Positions 7,992 through 17,301 of a DNA stretch of 64,000 nt are shown piece by piece. Made by a program: the position numbers and the translations under genes. The stretch's first letter is position 1. Each line of letters starts with the position of its first letter. The notes under the pieces were generated by a model. The model was not told the origin of the DNA. It saw only the letters and a list, made by a program, of their open reading frames with translations, and ran no database searches. The stretch covers positions 1-64,000 of the forward strand of contig JBAZXA010000013.1 in assembly GCA_041660045.1 (NCBI GenBank). The letters are read 5' to 3'. The stretch comes from WM-3-3 sp041660045. Lineage in GTDB: Bacteria; Pseudomonadota; Gammaproteobacteria; Methylococcales; Methylomonadaceae.

Positions 7992-9932
7992 ATGAGGAAT
8001 CTGGAATTTAAAGAGCAAATGCACGAATATTCGCAATGGCGTGCAAAGCTGGTACAGGCTATTGAAATGTATCATGAATGGCGCAACCGTTACGGCATGA
8101 ATGATGCCAATAGTACGGATACCATTTTAAACATCCTAAATGGGTTGCAAGCGGATCGTGTTACCCTAGCTTTTGTCGCTGAATTTTCCCGCGGCAAAAC
8201 CGAACTGATCAATTCCTTATTTTTCGCTGAAACCGGTGTCAGGCTATTGCCATCTTCACCAGGACGCACCACGATGTCACCCACTGAACTTTTTTACGAT
8301 GAAAAAGGTGGCAATTACATCCGTTTGTTAAATATCGAAAGCCGATTAGAAGACTTATCCCTGAACGAATTTAAACACCAACCGCAACGTTGGCACCAAA
8401 TTGACCTCGATTTCAATTCACCCACTCAAATGCAAGAAGCTTTTAAAGAGCTGGTTGCCACGAAACAAGTGGATCGTGCCACCGCTGATAAATTGGGCTT
8501 ATGGAATGAACGGGAAGCCGCTGAACAAGGTATTAGTAATGCCGAAACGGTAGAAATTCCATGTTGGCGGCACGCTTTAATCAGTTTTCCGCACCCTTTA
8601 TTACAAGAAGGCTTATGTATTCTTGATACCCCAGGCTTAAACGCCCTTGGTACAGAACCAGAATTGACTTTAAACATGTTGCCTAGCGCACAGGCTATCA
8701 TTTTCGTGCTAGCTGCCGATACCGGCGTTACTAAAAGTGACCTCGACATGTGGCGTAACCATGTCTGCAGCGCACGTGGTGGTAATAAGCTAGGACTTGC
8801 TGTGGTCATGAATAAAATTGATGCCATGTGGGACGATTTATCGGGTGATTCTGGCTATGAGCAAGCCATCAAATCCCAAATTAAAAGCTGCGCGGGAATA
8901 TTAAGTATCAATGAAGAATTAATTTTTCCAGTGTCCGCTAAACAAGCCTTGTTAGCTAAAGTTAAAAGCGATGAAAACCTACTGACCAAAAGCCGTTTAG
9001 CTAGCCTAGAAACCTACCTGGCTAATAATATCCTAAAACAGCGGCGTAGCATTTTAATTGAAACCATTACCCGCAATTTGGGCTTTTTAGTCAGTGAGTC
9101 GTCCAATTTAACCAAAGCCTCCTTGCATAATGCTATCCAACAACTGGATGAATTTAAAAAGATTGATTTCCAAAATCAAGACATGACCAGTAAATTGATG
9201 GCCGAAACCCGTGACCGCCAAAATGTCTATATGACTAATATTGAAAACTTCCAAGCCAGCCGGCGGGTGTTTGCGGTACAAGCCAAAATGTTAATCGATT
9301 CGTTTGCCAAAGAACGCATCGACGGCATCATCAAAATTGCCAAGCAAGACATGACCAAAAGCCTGACTACTTTCGGTATGAAACAAAACATCCGCAAATT
9401 ATTTGATGATTTACGTGATTTATTGCAAGACTCCGTGGACATTACCAATGAAACCCGGCGTTTAGTAAAAGCTATACACAAAAAATTCCAAGACGAATAT
9501 GGCTTCAAGGAAATAGAACCGCAGTTATTTTCGATTAAGCAATATCAGTTTGAATTGGAGCAGGTCTTTGATGAGGGCGAAGTGTTCCGTAATAGCGCTA
9601 AAACCACGATGACTGAGCAAAGCATGGTTATCAACAAGTTGTATAACACTTTAATTGCCAAAGCCCGCAATATCTTAAGACAAGCCCATGCTGATGCAAC
9701 CACCTGGAGTAATGGCGTACTGACGCCGTTAATGCATCAGATTAAGGACCATAAAAAACAAATTGAAAGCCGGCTGCAAATGCTACGCAAAATTGAGGAA
9801 TCCAAAGGTGATGTTGAAGAAAACATCCAGCAACTTGAAAAAGAACTAGAGCCCCTAAAACGCCAACGTGAAGAACTGGCCATAATCATCAAAGATATGC
9901 AGTTAGATCCGAAATCGATTGGTGCCGACTAA
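7992..9932 (+). CDS. Dynamin-like GTPase with coiled-coil C-terminus
   Basis: This 646-residue protein has an N-terminal dynamin-type GTPase domain (about 55-340). The P-loop reads AEFSRGKT at 63-70, so the usual first Gly of GxxxxGK(S/T) is Ala. DTPG is at 212-215 and the NKID base-recognition motif at 274-277. The remainder is predicted helical, with a coiled coil at about 590-640, as in bacterial dynamin-like proteins that remodel membranes or act in cell division. No transmembrane segment is obvious. It stands alone with its own AAAGG ribosome site and ends 4 bp from the converging trmB. The exact role is not known. Confidence 0.8.
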   Translation: MRNLEFKEQMHEYSQWRAKLVQAIEMYHEWRNRYGMNDANSTDTILNILNGLQADRVTLAFVAEFSRGKTELINSLFFAETGVRLLPSSPGRTTMSPTELFYDEKGGNYIRLLNIESRLEDLSLNEFKHQPQRWHQIDLDFNSPTQMQEAFKELVATKQVDRATADKLGLWNEREAAEQGISNAETVEIPCWRHALISFPHPLLQEGLCILDTPGLNALGTEPELTLNMLPSAQAIIFVLAADTGVTKSDLDMWRNHVCSARGGNKLGLAVVMNKIDAMWDDLSGDSGYEQAIKSQIKSCAGILSINEELIFPVSAKQALLAKVKSDENLLTKSRLASLETYLANNILKQRRSILIETITRNLGFLVSESSNLTKASLHNAIQQLDEFKKIDFQNQDMTSKLMAETRDRQNVYMTNIENFQASRRVFAVQAKMLIDSFAKERIDGIIKIAKQDMTKSLTTFGMKQNIRKLFDDLRDLLQDSVDITNETRRLVKAIHKKFQDEYGFKEIEPQLFSIKQYQFELEQVFDEGEVFRNSAKTTMTEQSMVINKLYNTLIAKARNILRQAHADATTWSNGVLTPLMHQIKDHKKQIESRLQMLRKIEESKGDVEENIQQLEKELEPLKRQREELAIIIKDMQLDPKSIGAD

Positions 9933-9936
9933 AGCC

Positions 9937-10626
9937 TTACAAACGTTTAAAGATCAAATCCCATACCCCATGGCCTAAGCGCAGACCCCGTTGTTCAAAC
10001 TTGGTTAATAAGCGGTAAGCAGGCCGTGGGCAATAGCCCGACGTATCCCCTAAGTTAACCAAGGCGGCTTCTGCGGATAAAACCCCTAGCATACTCTGGG
10101 CATACGGTTGCCAATCTGTGGCGGCATGGATATAAGCCCCTGTTTTCAACTTTTTAGCCACTAAACGGACAAATTCAGGGCGTACAATACGCCGTTTGAA
10201 ATGCTTTTTTTTCGGCCAGGGGTCAGGAAAAAATAAATATAGCGCAGCCAAACATTGATCTGGGATATGCCGCTCCAAAACTTCGATAGCATCATAACAA
10301 TATATCCTCACATTAGTGAGTTGCAGCGCTGACAACTGAAGCATTAAGTGCCCGACGCCAGGCCTATGCACCTCTATTCCAATATAATCAATATCGGGGT
10401 TGGCAGCGGCCATATTGGCTAAGCTTTCGCCATTACCAAAGCCGATCTCCAGGCATAATGGCGCCTCCCTGCCAAAAACCTCGGTAAAATTAACGCTGTT
10501 ATCAGGCTCTAAACCATAGAGTTGCCAGTAGTTGTCCAAGGCAAATTGTTGGCCGGCAGTTAGCCTCCCTTGCCTACGAATAAAACTGCGTATACGTCTA
10601 GGCAGTGTATTATTAATATCCTGCAT
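9937..10626 (-). CDS. trmB: tRNA (guanine-N7-)-methyltransferase
   Basis: TrmB (229 residues) uses SAM to methylate N7 of G46 in tRNA. The SAM-binding segment LEIGFGNGESL (about 65-75), the YIGIEVHRPGVG motif and the catalytic region LFFPDPWPKKKH with RIV are intact. It is transcribed together with thiSG and the DAHP synthase gene from the minus strand; the spacer from thiSG is 27 bp. Confidence 0.95.
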   Translation of the reverse strand: MQDINNTLPRRIRSFIRRQGRLTAGQQFALDNYWQLYGLEPDNSVNFTEVFGREAPLCLEIGFGNGESLANMAAANPDIDYIGIEVHRPGVGHLMLQLSALQLTNVRIYCYDAIEVLERHIPDQCLAALYLFFPDPWPKKKHFKRRIVRPEFVRLVAKKLKTGAYIHAATDWQPYAQSMLGVLSAEAALVNLGDTSGYCPRPAYRLLTKFEQRGLRLGHGVWDLIFKRL

Positions 10627-10653
10627 TAAGCCACTGACCCGAATTGAAAAACT

Positions 10654-11631
10654 TTAGAAAAACAGGCCATCCAGTGGCGATGAAGCTGAAGCAAAACGTT
10701 TTTTAGGCATACGCCCAGCCAAATAGGCTTCACGCCCAGCTTCAATCCCTTTCTTCATGGCAGAGGCCATTAAAACAGGATTTTTTGCCGCCGCAATCGC
10801 CGTGTTCATCAACACCCCATCACAGCCTAATTCCATAGCCAGTGCCGCATCAGAAGCGGTACCAACGCCTGCGTCTACTAAAATTGGCACTTTGGCATTT
10901 TCTACGATAGTTAAAATATTATAGGGGTTCCGGATACCCAAACCCGAACCTATTGGTGCCGCCAATGGCATAACCGCAACGCAACCTATCTCTTCCAGCC
11001 GTTTTGCTGCAATCGGGTCATCATTGGTATATACCATCACGTCAAAACCCTCTTTGACCAACAATTCTGCAGCCACATAAGTTTCGGCGACATCTGGAAA
11101 TAATGTCGTTTGATCAGCAAGCACTTCTAATTTGACTAAGTTATGGCCACCCAGCAATTCCCGCCCCAACCGGCATGTCCGTACGGCATCTTCTGCGGTA
11201 TAGCAGCCTGCGGTATTGGGCAAGATAGTGAATTGTTTAGGCGAAATGACATCTAATAAATTGGGCTCCCCTGGGTTTTGTCCGATGTTGGTGCGTCGAA
11301 TAGCCACTGTAACAATTTGTGCACCGCTGGCTATGATTGCCAAGCGGGTTTCTTCCAAATCTTTATATTTGCCGGTGCCGACTAACAGTCTTGAATGATA
11401 ACTTTTGCCGGCAATGATAAAGCTGTCCGCCTGCCCACCACCGATAGCCTGGACAATTTCCAAACGGTCACCGGCTTGTAAAGCTTGGCTGCCATAATGG
11501 TCAAAAGGCAAAATTTCTTTGTTAAGTTCAATGGCAATCCGCTTACCTGTCAGCCCCATACTGTCTACCAGTTGGATAACGGCCGTATTTTCCATAACCG
11601 TTACGGCTTCGCCATTTACATAGATAATCAT
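10654..11631 (-). CDS. thiG: ThiS-ThiG fusion: sulfur carrier protein / thiazole synthase
   Basis: A single 325-residue reading frame joins ThiS (residues 1-66, ending in the GGG at 64-66) to ThiG (about 70-325). ThiS normally carries sulfur as a thiocarboxylate on its free C-terminal Gly. ThiG condenses this with 1-deoxy-xylulose 5-phosphate and dehydroglycine or iminoglycine to form the thiazole phosphate of thiamine. The Schiff-base Lys is Lys167 in VKLEV, and the phosphate-binding GVGTASDAA segment is intact. In the fusion the Gly-Gly end is internal, which raises the question of how it is charged. Fused ThiS-ThiG proteins are a recognised minority architecture. No thiamine riboswitch is visible upstream; the gene starts 12 bp after the DAHP synthase stop. 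Confidence 0.93.
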   Translation of the reverse strand: MIIYVNGEAVTVMENTAVIQLVDSMGLTGKRIAIELNKEILPFDHYGSQALQAGDRLEIVQAIGGGQADSFIIAGKSYHSRLLVGTGKYKDLEETRLAIIASGAQIVTVAIRRTNIGQNPGEPNLLDVISPKQFTILPNTAGCYTAEDAVRTCRLGRELLGGHNLVKLEVLADQTTLFPDVAETYVAAELLVKEGFDVMVYTNDDPIAAKRLEEIGCVAVMPLAAPIGSGLGIRNPYNILTIVENAKVPILVDAGVGTASDAALAMELGCDGVLMNTAIAAAKNPVLMASAMKKGIEAGREAYLAGRMPKKRFASASSPLDGLFF

Positions 11632-11643
11632 CCAATCTCCAAC

Positions 11644-12720
11644 TTAATTATTATTTTTTGTCGTTCTTCTGCGTTGTACTGCGGCGGCAAATTTTTCCAG
11701 TAACGGCACGGTTTCCTCCCAACCTATACAAGCATCTGTAATACTTTGGCCATAAACTAAGGCTTGCCCAGGTATTACATCTTGTTTACCTGCTTTTAGA
11801 TGGCTTTCAATCATTACGCCCATAATGCGCCCATCGCCATTAGCGACTTGTTGGGCTACGTCTTCACCTACGATTAGTTGGCGTTGGCATTGTTTTAAGC
11901 TGTTGGCATGACTTAAATCAATCATTATATTGGATCTTAAACCCGCTTTTTCCATGCCTTGGGCAACATTTTCAACACTGACGGCATCGTAATTAGGCCG
12001 GTCATTCCCTCCCCGCAAAATGATGTGCACATCTGAATTGCCTGTGGTGGAAAAAATTGCCGATTGTCCAGCCTTAGTCAACGATAAAAAATGATGCGGG
12101 CTCATCGCCGCGCCTATCGCATCGACAGCAATTTTTACCGTGCCATCGGTTGCGTTTTTAAAGCCTACGGGGCATGACAAACCTGATGCCAATTCCCTAT
12201 GTACTTGGCTTTCTGTAGTCCTGGCGCCAATTGCCCCCCAAGCTATCAAATCGGAGATATATTGCGGTGTAATTAGATCTAAATATTCAGTCGCCGCCGG
12301 CACACCGCTTGTATTCAAATCTAAGAGTAATTTTCTAGCGACAGTGAGGCCTTTATTGATGTTAAAACTGGCATCTAAATCCGGATCATTGATTAAACCT
12401 TTCCAACCTACAATGGTACGTGGCTTTTCAAAATATACCCGCATAATCACCAGCAAATGTTCAGACAGGCTATCTTTTACCCCTTTTAAGCGCCGGGAAT
12501 ATTCAATAGCCGCCTCCGTGTCATGGATAGAGCAAGGCCCTACGACAACTAATAGCCGGTCATCTTGTCCCGTTAGTATATTGTGTACCGCGTGTCTAGC
12601 CTCAAAAGTAGTTTTGGCTGCAGCTTCATTGATGGGGCTTAGTTCATGGATCTGCGCAGGGGCAATTACTTCTGTAGTGCCATTTATCCTTAAATTATCC
12701 GTTATATATTTTGTAAGCAT
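11644..12720 (-). CDS. aroG: 3-deoxy-7-phosphoheptulonate (DAHP) synthase, class I
   Basis: DAHP synthase (358 residues) condenses phosphoenolpyruvate and erythrose 4-phosphate, the entry step of the shikimate pathway. The VVGPCSIHD, RVYFEKPRT, GARTTESQVHRE, GFKNATDG and ILRGG motifs are those of the AroF/G/H family with metal ligands intact. I cannot tell which feedback isoform it is. I prefer the ATG at 12720 (MLTKYITDNLRI) over a TTG at 12732, because the longer start lacks a ribosome site and family similarity begins here. It is first in a minus-strand run with thiSG and trmB. Confidence 0.93.
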   Translation of the reverse strand: MLTKYITDNLRINGTTEVIAPAQIHELSPINEAAAKTTFEARHAVHNILTGQDDRLLVVVGPCSIHDTEAAIEYSRRLKGVKDSLSEHLLVIMRVYFEKPRTIVGWKGLINDPDLDASFNINKGLTVARKLLLDLNTSGVPAATEYLDLITPQYISDLIAWGAIGARTTESQVHRELASGLSCPVGFKNATDGTVKIAVDAIGAAMSPHHFLSLTKAGQSAIFSTTGNSDVHIILRGGNDRPNYDAVSVENVAQGMEKAGLRSNIMIDLSHANSLKQCQRQLIVGEDVAQQVANGDGRIMGVMIESHLKAGKQDVIPGQALVYGQSITDACIGWEETVPLLEKFAAAVQRRRTTKNNN

Positions 12721-12831
12721 CGCAATCGCCAATAGCCAATGTGGTCTGAATATAGCGCTCTAGTTTAACTTTTTTATTGTGATTTTGTTAGCCTTTACAC
12801 AACCCCGTCTTTTAAGCCTTTAATAATCGGG

Positions 12832-14559
12832 TTAAAAGTCACTAGGCCAATTACAAACACCCTGGGCAGCGGGCTCTAGACATCGACCAAAAGTGGCCGG
12901 GGTATTGTTGGGTAAATTTAGGCTCGCGGCCGCAACGGCAAGGTTAGGGTCATTACTGGCCAACACGCAATTATATTTTGTTGCGGGCTGCTCAGGCGCA
13001 TGATTATTATTTAAAAAACAGCTGCCTAGTTCAGGTACATAAAGCTGTAGATTTGCGGAATCAGATAACACATTACCGCTAATTTCCTGAATTGTATCGG
13101 CGATACTCGAATAATCCTGCTCAGCTAAGACCCTATTGGCGTCATTTTCATTTAATGTCCTAATAATTTCCCTAGGCGCCAGTACTATGCCTAACTGTTG
13201 CGCGCTCTGCCGACATAACCCTGCATCTTGAAGTCCTGCGCTGACAATTAAAAAATTGTGGTTGCTATAGGACCTATTAATGCCTTCCAGGCTGATGACA
13301 TTCATTCCTGCGTGGTGGCTAATTTTTTTTGCACCATAAAACCGTTTACTGGTAGGTGACAAATAAGACTGGCTTAAGCCATTAACTGCGTTTGGGTCAA
13401 ATAGCACACTGCCAGAATCAATCATATTTTCCAAAAAACAGACTTGCTCTGGGCCTCTGGCTTGATCATCCAGGCCTAATAAGCCTACTGAACCGAATTC
13501 ACCACCTACGCCAACCTGCCGGCCATTGATTTGGGTATCTGATACCAAACTATCCTGGAAGCACCCATTTGCCCCATCGGCTGTGGCATTGCAATTGCCA
13601 GCCAAAACACATTCATAAGCCATGCTGTACATTTCTACACGGTTATTAGACGGCACTAAGCTAACAGCGGAAGTAAAGCAAGTATTCGTATTGCCTGAAG
13701 AAGCCCATTCCACTTGGATTTTGTCTATGTTATCGCGCTGTGAAAAAACCTGACCCGTAATACGCAAGGCAACACCACCCAAAATATTTTCTACAAACTT
13801 ACAGGCATTAGTGGCGCACAAAAAAACCGATATAACGCCTGCCCCCGCCGAATAGGGATTTACTTCTGCGGTAGCGAAATAATGGGAATTCGGCGCAATT
13901 TGCCGTAGAGATAACGTTAAACTACGGGTCGAATTGGGCTGGGCAAGTTCGACTAAAAGTAAGCCATTAGGCAACGAAGTATCCAATATTCTAGCCGTTA
14001 AGCTGCCCCTGCTCTCTATAGCAAGCTGCTCTACGGCATTCTGCTCCACACGCCTTACCTGACCTGCAATACCGGCACCGTTAATGCCTGATAAAACGGC
14101 ACTTTTAGCCGGATCCACCCAAGCCAATTCAGAAACCAGACTCACTTTTTCATTGGCGTCCAAGGCAAAACCATCGCCATCGCTATCGACACCATTATCG
14201 CCATCCCAACTCACTTCGACAGACAATCGTTTTCGTTTAGGTGCATCAGTTGAGAATGGCGTTATATCGCTGATATGCCAATTTCGAAAAAAATAGGCCT
14301 GCGTACCTGCAATAGTATCTGAATATTGACCATCAATTAGGTTCAGGTAGGCCTGTTGATTAATGTTGTGCCTAAGCTCTTCTAGTTTTTGCGCCGTTAA
14401 TGACAACGCTTCGGCCCGAACTTTATTCTCTCTGCTACCGGCAACCAAGCCGCTTTGTAAAAATGCGACGGCCAATAAACCGACGGCCACCACCACCGAA
14501 CTGACCAAAACTTCAATTAAACCAACGCCGTCTTGGTGGTTAAAAACCATCCTATCCAT
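12832..14559 (-). CDS. PilV-like minor type IV pilin with a very long C-terminal region
   Basis: The N-terminus is a class III prepilin signal: a short leader ending in Gly11, then VGLIE with Glu at +5 and a hydrophobic helix to about residue 35. PilD-type cleavage and membrane insertion can therefore be expected. Usual PilV proteins have under 200 residues; this one has 575, with many Cys pairs in the C-terminal half and a DSDGDG loop (125-130) resembling a calcium-binding motif. The extra region may form a tip domain, perhaps replacing an adhesin, but this is inference. It lies downstream of fimT-pilW-pilX on the same strand, separated by an unknown membrane protein gene. Confidence 0.72.
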   Translation of the reverse strand: MDRMVFNHQDGVGLIEVLVSSVVVAVGLLAVAFLQSGLVAGSRENKVRAEALSLTAQKLEELRHNINQQAYLNLIDGQYSDTIAGTQAYFFRNWHISDITPFSTDAPKRKRLSVEVSWDGDNGVDSDGDGFALDANEKVSLVSELAWVDPAKSAVLSGINGAGIAGQVRRVEQNAVEQLAIESRGSLTARILDTSLPNGLLLVELAQPNSTRSLTLSLRQIAPNSHYFATAEVNPYSAGAGVISVFLCATNACKFVENILGGVALRITGQVFSQRDNIDKIQVEWASSGNTNTCFTSAVSLVPSNNRVEMYSMAYECVLAGNCNATADGANGCFQDSLVSDTQINGRQVGVGGEFGSVGLLGLDDQARGPEQVCFLENMIDSGSVLFDPNAVNGLSQSYLSPTSKRFYGAKKISHHAGMNVISLEGINRSYSNHNFLIVSAGLQDAGLCRQSAQQLGIVLAPREIIRTLNENDANRVLAEQDYSSIADTIQEISGNVLSDSANLQLYVPELGSCFLNNNHAPEQPATKYNCVLASNDPNLAVAAASLNLPNNTPATFGRCLEPAAQGVCNWPSDF

Positions 14560-14575
14560 AATTGCTAGTCACGAC

Positions 14576-15124
14576 TTAGCTGTGCTTAAAATAGCGGATT
14601 AAAAAATGAAATAACACGAATATGCCTAATGCCGCCCAAAGAATCATCTGGAGGTAATGCTCCATATAAGCAACAAAATATAAACTCAAGCCTAAAAAAA
14701 TGCCTAATAACCTAAACAACCAACCCATAGTCACACCAGCTAAAAAAGTGGTGAGTGCCAATAACAACAATAAGACCAATCCAGTCGTTTGATTGTCCAA
14801 ACTACCAATATTGCGTAGGAAAAATGCTAAAAATACGGCTATTAATAGACCTGACCAATGCAAAACTTGTTTAAAGACAATGGTACGGGCTGACACGCCA
14901 GATTCTTTGGTAGCATCCCATTCCACATATAAGCACGCGCTAAAAAATACGGGTACTAAAGCAAGCCAATACCAATGGCTAACCACTTCGGTGGCATCTA
15001 CGATAGCCACACCTAAAATTGACAACAGCATTAAGCCACCCAAGATGTACCAGTGATAATGGATCGCTTTGAGTTGTCCATAACAAGTGCTTAGCATTTG
15101 TTTTAATTGTTCCGATAAAGGCAT
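14576..15124 (-). CDS. Integral membrane protein of unknown function
   Basis: I do not recognise this 182-residue protein. It has about six hydrophobic segments (near 26-46, 51-68, 83-103, 113-130, 132-150 and 156-175), a short hydrophilic N-terminus with one Cys, and a basic C-terminal tail. An AGGA ribosome site is correctly placed before the ATG. It ends 16 bp before the pilV-like gene, so co-transcription with that gene is likely, while 227 bp separate it from pilX upstream. A link to pilus assembly is suggested only by location. Confidence 0.6.
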   Translation of the reverse strand: MPLSEQLKQMLSTCYGQLKAIHYHWYILGGLMLLSILGVAIVDATEVVSHWYWLALVPVFFSACLYVEWDATKESGVSARTIVFKQVLHWSGLLIAVFLAFFLRNIGSLDNQTTGLVLLLLLALTTFLAGVTMGWLFRLLGIFLGLSLYFVAYMEHYLQMILWAALGIFVLFHFLIRYFKHS

Positions 15125-15351
15125 AAGTTATTCCTGCTATGAGGTCAAAAAAAGTTCAATGTTGGGACACGCCTGAACCAAAAAGCGCAAATTTTTATAA
15201 CAACTTAAAGCAATTTGGCGGCCACATACAATAAGCTTATAAAATCCTCTAAATTGAGTATCTTAAGGTTAAAACTTACCTTTTGTATCATCAAACCATG
15301 GGTTTAAATCAACCCAAGTGTGTTCTTTTCAACTGTTTATTAGCTTAGTAA

Positions 15352-16572
15352 TTACCAATCCCGCCAGGAGCCTGCCACCACAGCGGTTAACCCTGGCAAT
15401 GGTAGGCGCTTGCTTGCAAAAACAGGCGCATAGACCAAGGTCAATGCGCCAGCCCCACTCACCGTAGGCAAGTTTAATAAGCGCCTACCCATTGCATCAG
15501 AGCCCGCCACTAAGCATGAACCAAAAACTTTCGGCGTGCCCTCAACAGCCAATCGGCCTGCCACATAAATCATGCCCTTGATAATGCTTTCGCCAGTTAT
15601 CGTCACATCGCCATTTACAAAAACAATAGCGGGCACGGTATCACTACCTATCCTAACATCTTGTAAAACTTGCGGACCATCCAGCCAAATCAGGCCAGAT
15701 TTTGGCGGCCCAGAAGTTAAGTCGGTCATATTGCTGTACAGTTGTCCATTGCTGGCAGCCAGTTGCCGAAGCTCCGCTTGAGTTTGGAGCGCAAAAAAAT
15801 ATTTAAAAAACTCTAGCCCAGAAAGCGTACTCAACCCGTTATCTTCGGCCACAATATCAAGGCCAACACCCAAATTATGATTAGACACTAGTTGCGTTTT
15901 ATATGTACTGTCCGGATTAAGCTTCTCTTGATCGACTTCAGCGGCGTCATCAGCCGCTAAACTGTTGTTATAAGTTGCCAGCCCTGATGGGATTAGCGCA
16001 ACCACACCACCTGACCAAATATTATTTCGGCTATACCGGTTAATGATGCGGGCTTGCCCTGTTAAACGGACATTACCCGAGGCAACCAAAGCTTGTTTAG
16101 CGCCCCCATTAACCAATATATTTAATGCTGACACACACTGCGTCAACTGACGTTTTGCCAAGCCATCATCACTAAATCCGGTCGCAACCAGCATCCCGTA
16201 GCGCCAATCAGGCACAGCCGCTAAGGGCACGCAGCGGCTGCCAGCGGCATGCGTAAATTCCACGCTAGCATGGGTAACCTGCCCAGCGTAAGTAGAAATT
16301 AAATCGGGGACCATTATAGTATCGATGATGTCATCACCATTTTGGTCAAAACCACCGTTGTCAAAATAACTGACGCCATAATCCATCGCATAATTGGCCG
16401 CAGCCAAGGCTTGCAACATACGATAATGATTGGCACTAATTTGGCTTTCAACGGCTACCGTTTTTGATGTCAACAGGGCAATCAAGGTTATGCTAGTCAA
16501 TAACACTAGGCCAACAACTAAACTCACAGCCCCTTGCTGGCCTGAGATATGACGCTGATTTACCGGTTTCAT
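15352..16572 (-). CDS. pilX: PilX-like type IV pilus assembly protein
   Basis: The N-terminus (GQQGAVSLVVGLVLLTSITLIALL) is the PilX_N type: a degenerate prepilin leader then a hydrophobic helix at about 15-36. Around residues 47-62 comes the NHYRMLQALAAANYA segment typical of PilX/GspK-like minor pilins. Length is 406 residues, longer than many PilX proteins. Residues 76-84 (DQNGDDIID) resemble a calcium-binding loop. PilX proteins help to initiate pilus assembly and form the priming tip complex. It lies 27 bp downstream of pilW. Confidence 0.75.
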   Translation of the reverse strand: MKPVNQRHISGQQGAVSLVVGLVLLTSITLIALLTSKTVAVESQISANHYRMLQALAAANYAMDYGVSYFDNGGFDQNGDDIIDTIMVPDLISTYAGQVTHASVEFTHAAGSRCVPLAAVPDWRYGMLVATGFSDDGLAKRQLTQCVSALNILVNGGAKQALVASGNVRLTGQARIINRYSRNNIWSGGVVALIPSGLATYNNSLAADDAAEVDQEKLNPDSTYKTQLVSNHNLGVGLDIVAEDNGLSTLSGLEFFKYFFALQTQAELRQLAASNGQLYSNMTDLTSGPPKSGLIWLDGPQVLQDVRIGSDTVPAIVFVNGDVTITGESIIKGMIYVAGRLAVEGTPKVFGSCLVAGSDAMGRRLLNLPTVSGAGALTLVYAPVFASKRLPLPGLTAVVAGSWRDW

Positions 16573-16599
16573 AACGGTAACAAGCTAACTTGCCCACAC

Positions 16600-17289
16600 T
16601 TAGGGCTGCATAAAAATACGGTCATTTTTAATTTTGACGATGCTATTTAAAGCCTTAGCCACATGGATATCCCCGACCAAATGTCCCATGACATTAATTT
16701 TGATCATGCGGCTTTCTACGGCAACGCTAGCACTGGGCAATTGCACAGGTGTAAGCGTTGCGCAATCTTGCTCATAACTGATTGCCGCGTTAGTGTTAAT
16801 ACATTGATAAGCCGCCTGAAAAGATAAATGCGTGATAACCACTTTTTGGGACACGCTGGCTTCTTGCCAGGCGCCATTATTACAATCAGCGGTTGTGGTA
16901 CCAGAAAAGCGCATCCGAATTGCCCCTTCTTCCAATTTAAAGCCATAAAATTCATTGGCATCAATTTGCCCATCAGCATCGGCATCATAGCTATATAACA
17001 GGCAAGCGCCGTTGGGTAATTGGAGGTTTGCAGCCAAACCATTTATAAAAACATTATTTTTACTGTCAGCTGTCACCATAGCGTCACCCCAATAGCCCGC
17101 CCGCCTTATATCATTCACCATTAACGCCATAATCGCGTCCATATCATAATTTAAACGTACGGCTTTAACGGTATCTGCGCTGCTTCTGAGTGTCGCCAGG
17201 TAAATATTCAGCATGGCGGCAATTACCAAAACCCCCAAGGATAAGGTAAGCATGATTTCTATCAGGTTATAACCAATCTGTTTATGCAT
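16600..17289 (-). CDS. pilW: PilW-like minor pilin
   Basis: This 229-residue prepilin-like protein has a short leader ending in Gly6, followed by YNLIE (Glu at +5) and a hydrophobic helix to about residue 30. The family DIRRAGYWG motif of PilW is at about 60-68. Residues 102-113 (DADADGQIDANE) match the 12-residue EF-hand loop pattern with acidic residues at 1, 3, 5, 9 and 12. It is placed between fimT and pilX, with spacers of 12 and 27 bp, as in other minor pilin operons. Confidence 0.82.
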   Translation of the reverse strand: MHKQIGYNLIEIMLTLSLGVLVIAAMLNIYLATLRSSADTVKAVRLNYDMDAIMALMVNDIRRAGYWGDAMVTADSKNNVFINGLAANLQLPNGACLLYSYDADADGQIDANEFYGFKLEEGAIRMRFSGTTTADCNNGAWQEASVSQKVVITHLSFQAAYQCINTNAAISYEQDCATLTPVQLPSASVAVESRMIKINVMGHLVGDIHVAKALNSIVKIKNDRIFMQP

Positions 17290-17301
17290 GGCTTAAAGCA
17301 G

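Noticed and set aside
15300..15330. Short hairpin (TGGGTT/AACCCA) downstream of pilX
   Set aside because: Only a six-base stem without a following T run; not enough to call a terminator.
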